From Ruminococcaceae bacterium BL-4 (lineage in GTDB: Bacteria > Bacillota > Clostridia > Oscillospirales > Acutalibacteraceae): DNA of 64,000 nt. The translations under genes were made by a program, and so were the position numbers. Location: contig LR778134.1 in NCBI GenBank assembly GCA_902809935.1, positions 2,271,858 to 2,335,857 of the forward strand. The letters run 5' to 3'. Below the pieces are notes generated by a model that ran no database searches, was not told the DNA's origin, and saw only the letters and a list, made by a program, of their open reading frames with translations. Position 1 is the first letter of the stretch; each line of letters opens with the position of its first letter. Of this stretch, positions 1 through 7,641 are shown piece by piece.

Positions 1-47
1 CAGCGTCCGCTATGCAGAAAAAATCTTTCACAAATAAATTTCAAATC

Positions 48-77
48 AAAAGGGGACGGAAAATTCCGTCCCCTTTT
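48..77 (-). terminator. Rho-independent terminator of the AlaX-type gene
   Basis: A 14-bp inverted repeat (AAAAGGGGACGGAA / TTCCGTCCCCTTTT) sits a few bases past the stop codon of the minus-strand gene that ends at 83. A T-run follows the right arm on the plus strand and A/T-rich sequence follows on the minus strand, so it may act in both directions. Confidence 0.75.
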
Positions 78-82
78 TTGTT

Positions 83-1237
83 CTATTTTTGGCTGAGAGC
101 TTCAAAATAAGCTCTGATTTTTTTTTCTTCCTCTTGCACACTTCCCTGTACTAATTCCGATTTTCCTCCCCCACGGCCATGAAGTGCTGCATTGAGCGCC
201 TTTCCAACCATGCGGGAATCATCATCCGAAGAAAGCGCATACTGATATCTTCCGTTTTCCCCACTAAAGACAGCCGATAAACGGCTCTTTTTCTTTAGCT
301 CCAAACAAAAGCTACGCAAGTCGTCCCCTTTTAATTTTTTTTCAAAAACACAAAAAACTCCATTTTCTGGAACCAGCGTTTTTGCTTTCATCTCCAAGAA
401 TTGATGCCGAAGTTCAGCATTTTCTTGACGAAGCTGTGTTTCATTTTCCTTTAGGCGTTCGACGGCCTTTGCAATCTCTCCCGGCTTTGCAGAAAGGAGG
501 GCACTAACCGCTGTTACGCTGTTTTGTTTTTCTTCATAATCCTGCATCGCCCGAATTCCGCAGAGCATACTGATCCGAATTCCGCCTTTATAATGCAAGA
601 ACCCAATCAGTTTAATCGCTCCGATCTCTCCGGTATGAGAAACATGTGTCCCGCAGCAAGCACAAACATCATACCCTGGAATTGTTACAATTCGCACTGC
701 GCCTGTCAATTCCTTTTTGCTGCGATAATCAATCTTTTCCAATTCTTCTGCACTTGGATAGGTAATTTCTACCTTTTTATTCTGATAGACTGCATCATTT
801 GCCATTAACTCTACAATATGCAGCTGATCCTGCGTTAAAACGCCATCCAAATCCAGCGTAACACATTCGCTGCCCATATGAAATCCTACATTATTAAAGC
901 CAAACAGCCGATGAATAATTCCCGATACGATATGTTCTCCTGTATGCTCCTGCATCCTCGAAAGACGAAGCGGCCAATTAATTCCGCCCGTCACATAAGA
1001 ACCCTCGTTTAAAGGACGGTCTGTCTCATGAAAGATAATTCCGTCTTTTTCTTTTGTATCCAACACATTGACCGTATTAAGGACTCCCTGATCCCCCGGT
1101 TGGCCTCCCCCTTCCGGATAAAAAGCAGTACGATCAAGCTCTACCTGCCAGGTTTTTCCTTTTGGCTCACAGGAGAGAACCTTTCCCCGAAAGCGTCTGC
1201 AATACGGGTTCTCATAATAAATTGTCTCTGTCTTCAT
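83..1237 (-). CDS. AlaX-type alanyl-tRNA editing protein (long form with DHHA1 region)
   Basis: Predicted to hydrolyse mischarged Ser- or Gly-tRNA(Ala) in the cytoplasm. It resembles the editing half of alanyl-tRNA synthetase: the FYPEGGGQPGD motif near residue 40, the zinc-binding HxxxH (H98, H102) and the second pair C194/H198 in CACCGTH are visible, followed by a coiled-coil stretch (about 230-275) and a DHHA1-like C-terminus with a Gly-rich end (GRGGGKSE). No aminoacylation domain is present. An upstream in-frame extension to 1411 exists, but the ATG at 1237 follows AGAGGAA at good spacing and begins the conserved domain, giving 384 residues. It stands alone, divergent from the zinc-ribbon gene at 1443. 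Confidence 0.88.
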   Translation of the reverse strand: MKTETIYYENPYCRRFRGKVLSCEPKGKTWQVELDRTAFYPEGGGQPGDQGVLNTVNVLDTKEKDGIIFHETDRPLNEGSYVTGGINWPLRLSRMQEHTGEHIVSGIIHRLFGFNNVGFHMGSECVTLDLDGVLTQDQLHIVELMANDAVYQNKKVEITYPSAEELEKIDYRSKKELTGAVRIVTIPGYDVCACCGTHVSHTGEIGAIKLIGFLHYKGGIRISMLCGIRAMQDYEEKQNSVTAVSALLSAKPGEIAKAVERLKENETQLRQENAELRHQFLEMKAKTLVPENGVFCVFEKKLKGDDLRSFCLELKKKSRLSAVFSGENGRYQYALSSDDDSRMVGKALNAALHGRGGGKSELVQGSVQEEEKKIRAYFEALSQK

Positions 1238-1442
1238 GATAATTCCTCTTTCATTCTTTTGAACAGTTCTTTTTCCATTATAAGCAAAATAAGATTTAAT
1301 AAATTCTCTTTTAGAATTATCAAATTTGGAAAAAGCTTTCCAGCATCTTGAACTTTTTATGAATCCTTTCAAAAAGGGATTGTTTTTCATACGCATTGGC
1401 GTTACAATCAATTCAATAGCGACGAAGGGAATGTTCTTTCTG

Positions 1443-1832
1443 ATGAATTGGCTTCAAAAATTTATGTACGGGCGACACGGTACCGACCAATTAAACATTG
1501 CTTTACTGGTTCTTTACATGGTTCTTGCCCTCGTTGGTCAACTAACCGGCTTATGGTTCCTTTATTATCTCGGGTTTGCTGCTATCATTTGGTCTTTTTT
1601 CCGAATGTTTTCACGCAATCATGAAAAACGCTGGGTGGAAAATCAGGCTTTTATGGGAATCTGGAGTCCTATCTCCAGCCGCATCTTAAGTCTTTTTAGA
1701 CATCAAAAGGACAAAACACATCGGTATTTTCACTGTCCAAAATGCAAAGCCACCCTTCGTGTTCCAAAAGGACGGGGAAAAATTGAAATCACCTGTCCGA
1801 AATGCCAAACTGTGTTTGTAAAGAAAACTTAA
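1443..1832 (+). CDS. Membrane protein with C-terminal zinc ribbon
   Basis: About 129 residues. One or two hydrophobic segments lie in the N-terminal half (around VLYMVLALVGQL and FLYYLGFAAIIW), followed by a basic loop and a four-cysteine zinc ribbon at the C-terminus (CPKC…CPKC, about 17 residues between pairs). This is a recognisable clostridial architecture of unknown function. The upstream in-frame region reaches back to 1326 and overlaps the divergent promoter area; I chose the ATG at 1443 because the hydrophobic/ribbon unit starts there and AAGGGA lies 12-14 bases upstream, but the ATG at 1431 is possible. Function is not established. Confidence 0.7.
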   Translation: MNWLQKFMYGRHGTDQLNIALLVLYMVLALVGQLTGLWFLYYLGFAAIIWSFFRMFSRNHEKRWVENQAFMGIWSPISSRILSLFRHQKDKTHRYFHCPKCKATLRVPKGRGKIEITCPKCQTVFVKKT

Positions 1833-1852
1833 TCAGCAAAAATATCTGATCT

Positions 1853-1890
1853 TAAAAAATCGGCATGATAAAGCATCATGCCGATTTTTA
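1853..1890. terminator. Bidirectional terminator between convergent genes
   Basis: An inverted repeat AAAAATCGGCATGAT…ATCATGCCGATTTTT lies about 20 bases past the stop of the zinc-ribbon gene. A and T runs flank both arms. It can serve the plus-strand gene and possibly the minus-strand rqcP gene further right. Confidence 0.8.
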
Positions 1891-1976
1891 TATTGTAAAT
1901 TTTAAGAAGTGTTTAAAAAATAAATATGGAACGAAAAAGTTCTCAATTTATTTTTCCTGTAATTGCTGAAAATAAA

Positions 1977-2231
1977 TTAAGGCTGAGAATCCTCCAGGAT
2001 TTGGTACATGGTTCCCGCATAATCTTTTGTCGCATATTCCTGAACCGACAGCACTTTTGCCCGAATCATTTTTGAGCCGAGCGTAATCTCCAAAAGATCT
2101 CCCTCTTTGACGTCATAAGAAGCTCGTGCAGGCTTTTGATTGACCAAAACTTTTCCGGCATCGCAAGCTTCATTTGCAACGGTACGCCGTTTAATCAGTC
2201 TGGAAACTTTCAGATACTTGTCAAGACGCAT
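1977..2231 (-). CDS. rqcP: S4-domain RNA-binding protein, RqcP/YabO-like
   Basis: 84 residues made almost entirely of one S4 domain (MRLDKYLKVSRLIKRRTVAN … GKVLVNQKPARASYDVKEGD). Family members (B. subtilis RqcP/YabO, related to Hsp15) bind 50S subunits carrying stalled nascent chains and help RqcH add C-terminal Ala tails. The start at 2231 is set by AAGGAG eight to ten bases upstream; the longer frame to 2279 runs into the hup terminator. Gene order spoVB-mazG-hup-rqcP matches the yabM-yabN-yabO neighbourhood of Firmicutes, which strongly supports the assignment. The usual downstream yabP, yabQ and divIC are not present here. Confidence 0.88.
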   Translation of the reverse strand: MRLDKYLKVSRLIKRRTVANEACDAGKVLVNQKPARASYDVKEGDLLEITLGSKMIRAKVLSVQEYATKDYAGTMYQILEDSQP

Positions 2232-2249
2232 TTTGTCGTCTCCTTCTTT

Positions 2250-2296
2250 CAAAAATAAAAGGCAGTAATATGATTTCAAAAAATCACATCACTGCC
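2250..2296 (-). terminator. Terminator after hup
   Basis: On the minus strand GGCAGTGATGTGATT pairs imperfectly with AATCATATTACTGCC and is followed by TTTTATTTTT. It lies between hup and rqcP, so most hup message probably ends here and rqcP gets read-through or a separate start. Confidence 0.7.
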
Positions 2297-2311
2297 GCAT
2301 TCATCTTTTGC

Positions 2312-2587
2312 TTACTTAGAAACTGCGTCCTTAAACGCTTTGCCAGCTTTAAATGCCGGAATCTTGGAAGCGGGGATCTCGATCTCTTTATTGGTACGGG
2401 GATCGCGGCCTTTACGAGCACTGCGATGACGGCACTCAAAAGTACCAAAACCTACCAGCTGAACCTTATCTTCTTTTGCAACAGTTTCTACGACAGTATC
2501 AATGACAGCAGCGATTGCACTGTCCGCGTCCTTTTTAGAAAGATTAGCCTTTTCTGCTACGGCAGCGATCAGTTCCGTTTTGTTCAT
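2312..2587 (-). CDS. hup: HU-family DNA-binding protein
   Basis: 91 residues, typical length for HU. The sequence begins [21 protein letters not shown] and carries the HU signature around [20 protein letters not shown] (beta-arm) with the conserved Pro-containing arm ([20 protein letters not shown]). It binds and bends DNA non-specifically and compacts the nucleoid. The start at 2587 follows a perfect AGGAGG at ideal spacing. It sits between mazG (upstream) and rqcP, the usual clostridial arrangement. Confidence 0.96.
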   Translation of the reverse strand: MNKTELIAAVAEKANLSKKDADSAIAAVIDTVVETVAKEDKVQLVGFGTFECRHRSARKGRDPRTNKEIEIPASKIPAFKAGKAFKDAVSK

Positions 2588-2659
2588 AATCTTTTTACCT
2601 CCTAAAATTTCTAGCAATTTCCTTTCATATTCATCGGCAAATGCCGAGAACAACCATTT

Positions 2660-3331
2660 TTATTTTCCGGAAGATTTTTCCCATGACTCATATCTCGAAA
2701 GATACGCTTCTGTCTCTTTTGAGAGCATTTCTTCCGGCTCTACACCGGCCTTTTTGACAGCCCGAACGGCTTCAAACAAATATGCTCCCGCTCTTTCCGG
2801 CGAAATTGTTTTTTCATTTTCTTCTGCTTTGATCTCTTCTGGAAAACCAAGTTTCTGAGCTTTCTTTTGTACTTTTGCCGCACGCATCAGTGCAGGCAAT
2901 GCCGGTGAAACTGCTTTTAATACCTCAGAACCAGAATCCCGATGTTTGGTGTGATTCTTAATCACATCCCAATTTTTAAGCACTTCCTTGGAAGAATTCA
3001 CTTTTACCGTAGAAAAGACATGCGGATGACGTTCAATCATCTTATGTGCCAATTCATCTACCACATCAGCAAAAGTAAAATTTCCTTTTTCACTTTCAAT
3101 CTGACAGTGAAAAAGCACTTGCAGCAAAACATCGCCTAGCTCCTCACGCATAAGGTCGATATTATCTGTATCAATAGCTTCAATCGCTTCATAAGTTTCT
3201 TCGATAAAATTATTGCGAATGGAATGATGATCTTGCTCCCGATCCCATGGGCAGCCATTCGGTGCCCGCAGGATTCTCATGATCTCCAGCATATCCTGAA
3301 AATCATAATGTTCTTTGATCGAAAAAGCCAT
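2660..3331 (-). CDS. mazG: MazG nucleoside triphosphate pyrophosphohydrolase
   Basis: About 223 residues. The all-alpha NTP pyrophosphatase core is clear: CPWDREQDHHSIRNNFIEET, then EExxE…ELGDVLLQVLFH, the metal-binding acidic residues of the MazG fold. It removes non-canonical or excess NTPs. A C-terminal extension with a second, partial helical region follows. I prefer the ATG at 3331 (AAGGGGG about 11 bases upstream) to the GTG/ATG at 3358. Encoded just upstream of hup and downstream of spoVB, as in the yabM-yabN-yabO cluster. Confidence 0.93.
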   Translation of the reverse strand: MAFSIKEHYDFQDMLEIMRILRAPNGCPWDREQDHHSIRNNFIEETYEAIEAIDTDNIDLMREELGDVLLQVLFHCQIESEKGNFTFADVVDELAHKMIERHPHVFSTVKVNSSKEVLKNWDVIKNHTKHRDSGSEVLKAVSPALPALMRAAKVQKKAQKLGFPEEIKAEENEKTISPERAGAYLFEAVRAVKKAGVEPEEMLSKETEAYLSRYESWEKSSGK

Positions 3332-3398
3332 CAGAAGATTCTTCCCCCTTTGACTCAAAAACTGGGTATTTTTATTTTACCGTATCTTTACAGTTTTT

Positions 3399-5123
3399 TC
3401 AAGTACAATCCTTCTTTTTTTCCCGAAATCTGCGTTTCTTTGCAACCTCATGTGGAATCGCATGTAGGACTGCACAAATCAGCAGATATATGACCACCGC
3501 AGCCAAAATAGCGGTTAAAACAGCAACCGCTATGTGAAAATATCCACTGAGTATCTTTTCAGTCGTTAGGGCAACCGCTACACAGCATGTTCCGCCTAAT
3601 ATTGGTTTCCAAAGCAATGAAAACATTTGCATCTGAACCCCTGTAACTTTGCGCAGAAAATGAAGTCCAAGTACCAAAATAACAAAATAACTCAAAAGTG
3701 TGCTGAATGCTGCTCCCAGCACATTCCACTGCGGCATAGGCACCAGAATCCAGTTCATGATTACCTTGACAAGTAATCCAACCCCAAGAATTTTAACAGG
3801 AATATCCGCTCTTCCTACCGCCTGCAGCAAACTGTTAACTGAGGTACCAAGTGCAGAGAAAATTGCGGCAAAACCGAGATAAAACAAAATTTTGCCTGTG
3901 ATTCCAGGAGCGTTTTGCGGTCCATAAAGGAATGCACAGATCGGCTTTGCCAGAAAAGACATTCCAAGTCCCGCCGGAATTGCCAAAAGTGCAGCAACGC
4001 TAAAAACCATCTTTAACGAATCTGTAATTTGTTTTTTGGAACCTGCTGCCCATGCGGCGGTAACATTCGGAAGTGCACTGATTCCAAGAGCCTGTGTAAG
4101 CGTTGGAATCAGCAAAAACAAAGTAGTCGCATTTGTAAAGCACCCATAAAGGTAAGAGGGAACCTCTCCCAAGCGAATTACTTCCGTAGGCAGTTCTCCT
4201 GCATACTGAGTTAATAAAGAAGCAGCGTTTTTTCCCATTAAAATCCGCAGCCCTGCATTGAGCCACGCTGCATCTGCCAGAGTAGAAAGATTGACCGCCA
4301 GCGATCCCAACGCTACAGGCAGTGCCATATGCCATAAATTTTTGAGAAGCAACTTCGGCTCCGATGCCTTTGGAGAAGCTGTGATCTGCTGCTGTGTAAT
4401 CCCATCCCCAGTCTTTCGATAATGACACCAGAGATAAAAGAAGCTGACCACGCTGCCAATCGTGACGCCGAAAATTGCTCCGGCAGCTGCCATTGGGAGT
4501 GCTGCTAAACGTGCATATTCCTCTGTAGGTTGTGGGACACCCCAAACAGTCTTGCTCACTGCATACTCCTGAGCGGCAATCTGCACAGCCTTAATCGAAA
4601 AAGCAAGCCCAAAAATTAATCGGCAAAGTGCCTCTAAAATTTGAGAAACTGCTGTAGGGACCATATCTCTCAGTCCCTCATAAAATCCTCTGTAAACTGA
4701 GATCATACTGCAAAAAAAGATGCTCGGTGCCAATGCCCAAATTGCCGGCAGCAAACTTCTCGCCTGTCCGGCAGATGACAGCTGCGCATACGGTGGTGCC
4801 AAAAAGAGCATTAATGTAAAGCCAAAAAGCCCAACACATAGGAATAGCTTGACCGAAATCTGATGAATGATACGAACATCACGAAATCTTCCTTTTGCGC
4901 AGCATTCACTCACAAGGTGAGAAATAGCAACTGGAAATCCTGCCGCCGATAAGCTGTAAATTGGAAAATACAAAGAATATGCGCTGCCAAAATAAGACAT
5001 TCCAACCGGAGTTAAGATCCAACTTAGCGGAATCTTAAAAAAAGCCCCAAGAAGTTTTACTATCGCTACAGCGCCCATCAGGATCGCTGCTCCTTTTAAA
5101 AATCCCTGCCGACGTGTTTTCAT
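3399..5123 (-). CDS. spoVB: SpoVB/MurJ-type polysaccharide (lipid II-like) flippase of the MOP superfamily
   Basis: 574 residues with roughly 14 hydrophobic segments spread over the whole length, starting with GFLKGAAILMGAVAIVKLLG and the conserved N-terminal loop GMSYFGSAYSLYFPIYSLS typical of SpoVB/MurJ-like proteins. It probably flips a lipid-linked peptidoglycan precursor across the membrane; SpoVB acts in spore cortex formation. It heads the spoVB-mazG-hup-rqcP cluster, as yabM/spoVB-like genes do elsewhere. Start has AGAGGA upstream. Whether it is the sporulation paralogue or a general flippase cannot be decided from the sequence alone. Confidence 0.88.
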   Translation of the reverse strand: MKTRRQGFLKGAAILMGAVAIVKLLGAFFKIPLSWILTPVGMSYFGSAYSLYFPIYSLSAAGFPVAISHLVSECCAKGRFRDVRIIHQISVKLFLCVGLFGFTLMLFLAPPYAQLSSAGQARSLLPAIWALAPSIFFCSMISVYRGFYEGLRDMVPTAVSQILEALCRLIFGLAFSIKAVQIAAQEYAVSKTVWGVPQPTEEYARLAALPMAAAGAIFGVTIGSVVSFFYLWCHYRKTGDGITQQQITASPKASEPKLLLKNLWHMALPVALGSLAVNLSTLADAAWLNAGLRILMGKNAASLLTQYAGELPTEVIRLGEVPSYLYGCFTNATTLFLLIPTLTQALGISALPNVTAAWAAGSKKQITDSLKMVFSVAALLAIPAGLGMSFLAKPICAFLYGPQNAPGITGKILFYLGFAAIFSALGTSVNSLLQAVGRADIPVKILGVGLLVKVIMNWILVPMPQWNVLGAAFSTLLSYFVILVLGLHFLRKVTGVQMQMFSLLWKPILGGTCCVAVALTTEKILSGYFHIAVAVLTAILAAVVIYLLICAVLHAIPHEVAKKRRFREKKKDCT

Positions 5124-5202
5124 AATGCATCCTCTTTTCCCGTATGTGCTTGTTTGATAAATACGGAAAAAGCGGACAGATTATGATGATTTCCCTAAAA
5201 TG

Positions 5203-5241
5203 AAAAAAACGGATCAGAATTTTTCATTCCGACCCGTTTTT
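5203..5241 (-). terminator. Terminator after the EFR1 ferredoxin gene
   Basis: An imperfect inverted repeat AAAAACGGGTCGGAAT … ATTCTGATCCGTTTTT (minus strand) ends in a T-run directly after the stop at 5249. Confidence 0.75.
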
Positions 5242-5248
5242 CTTTCTT

Positions 5249-6082
5249 TTATTCCATTGATTCCGACAAAAAAGTAACCGGCTCTGCCCGACGTTCAAAT
5301 CCCAGTTCCAACTCGCGCTGATGATAGAGATAGTTATGATCATCATAATATTTAGCGTGCTGAGGACATTTTTTCACGCAGGCTCCGCATTTAATGCAGA
5401 TTCCGATGAATTCTCGGACATTCTCTGCACTGATGGAACCCATTGGACAAACTCTGGCACAAAGTCCGCAGTTAATGCAATCATCGCTTGTCTTTGGCTT
5501 CACTTTTAAAATATTAACCTTTTCTCCCTTGCGATCCCGCGGCACATAATAAGGACGATACGGCTCCTCTCCTTCTACTTTAACCGGCTGGTGCTCCTGC
5601 GGCAAATGAGGAAGCAGCCTGCAAACTTCTTCTGCAAAATGATCTGCTTTCCGGAGATCTTCCGCATCCGGACGCCCTGCCGCCAAAATCGTCGAAAAAG
5701 AATGTTCTCCAATAAAAGCAGCACCTGCAATTGTTAAAAAGCCATCTTCTTCCAAAATATCACGCAGTTCAATCAAAGCATCATCGAAATTCCGATTCCC
5801 ATAACACACAACCGGAACCGCTAACGCTCCGTTTCCTTTAATCGTATGTAAATATTTGACCAGAACATTCGGCACTCTTCCGGCATAAACAGGGACTCCA
5901 AAAACCACTAGATCTCCTTTGGAAAATTCCTTGACATTTTGTCTTGCTCCCGGCAAAGTAAAATCAAAGGTTTCCGATTTTCCTACCTTCAAAACTTCTG
6001 CCGCCCTCTGCGCAATCCGTTCTACAACTCTTTCTGTTGTACCGGTCGCACTAAAATAGGATGCCCACACTTTATAACTCAT
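5249..6082 (-). CDS. EFR1-type flavodoxin-ferredoxin fusion protein
   Basis: 277 residues. The N-terminal 150 residues form a flavodoxin-like FMN domain (phosphate loop SATGTTERVV at 11-20). The C-terminal part holds two [4Fe-4S] motifs, C202/C205/C208/C212 and C229/C232/C235/C239 (CINCGLCARVCP and CIKCGACVKKCP). It should carry electrons between soluble partners in the cytoplasm of an anaerobe; partner unknown. Single gene flanked by terminators; SD AAGGAAGGGG lies about 12 bases before the ATG. Confidence 0.9.
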   Translation of the reverse strand: MSYKVWASYFSATGTTERVVERIAQRAAEVLKVGKSETFDFTLPGARQNVKEFSKGDLVVFGVPVYAGRVPNVLVKYLHTIKGNGALAVPVVCYGNRNFDDALIELRDILEEDGFLTIAGAAFIGEHSFSTILAAGRPDAEDLRKADHFAEEVCRLLPHLPQEHQPVKVEGEEPYRPYYVPRDRKGEKVNILKVKPKTSDDCINCGLCARVCPMGSISAENVREFIGICIKCGACVKKCPQHAKYYDDHNYLYHQRELELGFERRAEPVTFLSESME

Positions 6083-6126
6083 CTTTATTAAAGCCCCTTC
6101 CTTTTTAACCTATGATTCTCATAAAG

Positions 6127-6172
6127 AAACACCCCCAGCTAATCATCATTGCTGAGGGCGCTTTGTTTTTAA
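6127..6172 (-). terminator. Terminator after the small zinc-ribbon gene
   Basis: On the minus strand GCCCTCAGC pairs with GCTGGGGGT across an 11-base loop just beyond the stop at 6176. The following T-tract is weak (TTTCTTTATG). Confidence 0.6.
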
Positions 6173-6175
6173 AAA

Positions 6176-6571
6176 TTACTCTTCTTTCGGGCCTTCCTGC
6201 TGCTCTTCCTCTTCATGAAGTTTATTCCCGCATTTGCTGCAGTAAGCGGCATCTGAAATATTCTCAGCGCCACACTTCTTGCAGATGATTTTGCTGCTAC
6301 TTGCAGAAAGCTGATTGTTAATTGCATCGAGCTGCTCATACAGTTCATCGATTGTTTTGACACTTTCGTCCAACAATTCATCAGAGAGATTATCTGTCTT
6401 TTTTGCATCGTATACAACGCGTCCGAGTGCTTCAAACTGCTTACTAATCTCATTATTCACATCAGCTGCATTAATTCGAAGTTTTGATACATCAATGAAT
6501 TTTTCTGCTTTTTTCCCAACTACATCAGCGGCAGATTTTGCATTGATTACAACGTCCTCAAAAAGTCCCAT
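6176..6571 (-). CDS. Small protein with coiled coil and C-terminal zinc ribbon
   Basis: 131 residues. Residues about 10-90 are predicted helical/coiled coil (KKAEKFIDVSKLRINAADV…DELLDESVKTIDELYEQL), followed by a zinc ribbon with C97, C100, C111 and C114 (CKKC…CSKC) and an acidic tail. This arrangement is common in Clostridia and is often annotated only as zinc-ribbon domain-containing. No enzymatic motif is seen. SD AAAGGAG precedes the ATG at 6571. Function unknown. Confidence 0.82.
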   Translation of the reverse strand: MGLFEDVVINAKSAADVVGKKAEKFIDVSKLRINAADVNNEISKQFEALGRVVYDAKKTDNLSDELLDESVKTIDELYEQLDAINNQLSASSSKIICKKCGAENISDAAYCSKCGNKLHEEEEQQEGPKEE

Positions 6572-6687
6572 AAAAACACGCTCCTTTGTTTCTATTTTGA
6601 TAAAAATTTTCTATATATTTCCCATATAATGGGTTGATTATAACAAATTAAATCGATAAAAGCAATGACCTAATCGTAAACAATTCG

Positions 6688-7641
6688 TTAATCATAAAAC
6701 CCACCCCCAAGAAATTCTCTTAAAAGAGAATTTTTGGGAACCAACTCCGGCGAAATGGGTCGAAATAGTTTCAACACAAAAAACAACTGATGCGCAATCT
6801 CATATTCTTTTTCTTCTGATTCTTCCACATCCCTCAGAAGTCTCATCGCATGCGTTCGAAAGACGCAAGGTTCATAAGCATGAAGAGAATTAATTGTATA
6901 ATCCGCTTGTGAACGAAACGGCTTAATATACCGATATTCTCCATTCATTACAGAAGGCCACATCGCAATCGTTTGGGCTGGGTTTGTGCTGCGAAATGCA
7001 TAATCACGTACGATTCTGCGAATCATCCGTACTTCATTTGGTCCTAAAAGCTGCTCTTTTTTATACTCAATGCCCTGCTTCACGCTGATATAAATTTTGA
7101 TAAGTCCCTCTTTTGGAATGCCGTCCGAAAAAATCGGATTTAATGCATGAATGCCTTCTACAATCGCGATTCCGCCTGGTTTCAATGCAATATGTTGCAA
7201 TTCTTTAAAAGGACAGTGATGATGAAAATCGAACTGCGGCTTATCACATGCACTATGTTGCATCAGTTCTCTTAACGAACGCTGAACATCATCAATCCGC
7301 AGCGCATAAATCGATTCAAAATTCGGCGTTCCGTCTGCGTTTTTCGGTGCCTCCTGTGGTACTTTATAAAAATCATCCAATGAAATAACCTGAGAGTCAT
7401 TTCCTAATTCAGCCAGGCACTGTCCCAGCATATGAGCTGTTGTCGTCTTTCCACTGCTGCTGGGACCTGCCAAAAGCACTATTTTTGTCTTTCTTTTTAA
7501 AAGATCGACGGCAATATTCGAAAGTTCTTGATGAAACGATTTTTCACTTAAATCGATCAGGTGTTGGGGATTTCGAATTGCACAGTCATTGATTGCCTCT
7601 ACCTGATTTAGATGCCTTACATAATTTTTCTGCTCTTTCAT
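6688..7641 (-). CDS. Uridine kinase-like nucleoside kinase (PRK/Udk P-loop family)
   Basis: 317 residues. A P-loop is seen at 59-66 (GPSSSGKT), followed by the SLDDFY motif of uridine/phosphoribulokinase-type enzymes and HALNP (Walker B-like IVEGIHALNP). It probably phosphorylates a nucleoside or similar small molecule using ATP. Many clostridial relatives have an extra N-terminal TGS/threonyl-synthetase-like region and are about 550 residues; here only about 45 residues precede the kinase domain, so that region is missing. Overlaps hemZ by 4 bases, implying translational coupling. Confidence 0.85.
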   Translation of the reverse strand: MKEQKNYVRHLNQVEAINDCAIRNPQHLIDLSEKSFHQELSNIAVDLLKRKTKIVLLAGPSSSGKTTTAHMLGQCLAELGNDSQVISLDDFYKVPQEAPKNADGTPNFESIYALRIDDVQRSLRELMQHSACDKPQFDFHHHCPFKELQHIALKPGGIAIVEGIHALNPIFSDGIPKEGLIKIYISVKQGIEYKKEQLLGPNEVRMIRRIVRDYAFRSTNPAQTIAMWPSVMNGEYRYIKPFRSQADYTINSLHAYEPCVFRTHAMRLLRDVEESEEKEYEIAHQLFFVLKLFRPISPELVPKNSLLREFLGGGFYD

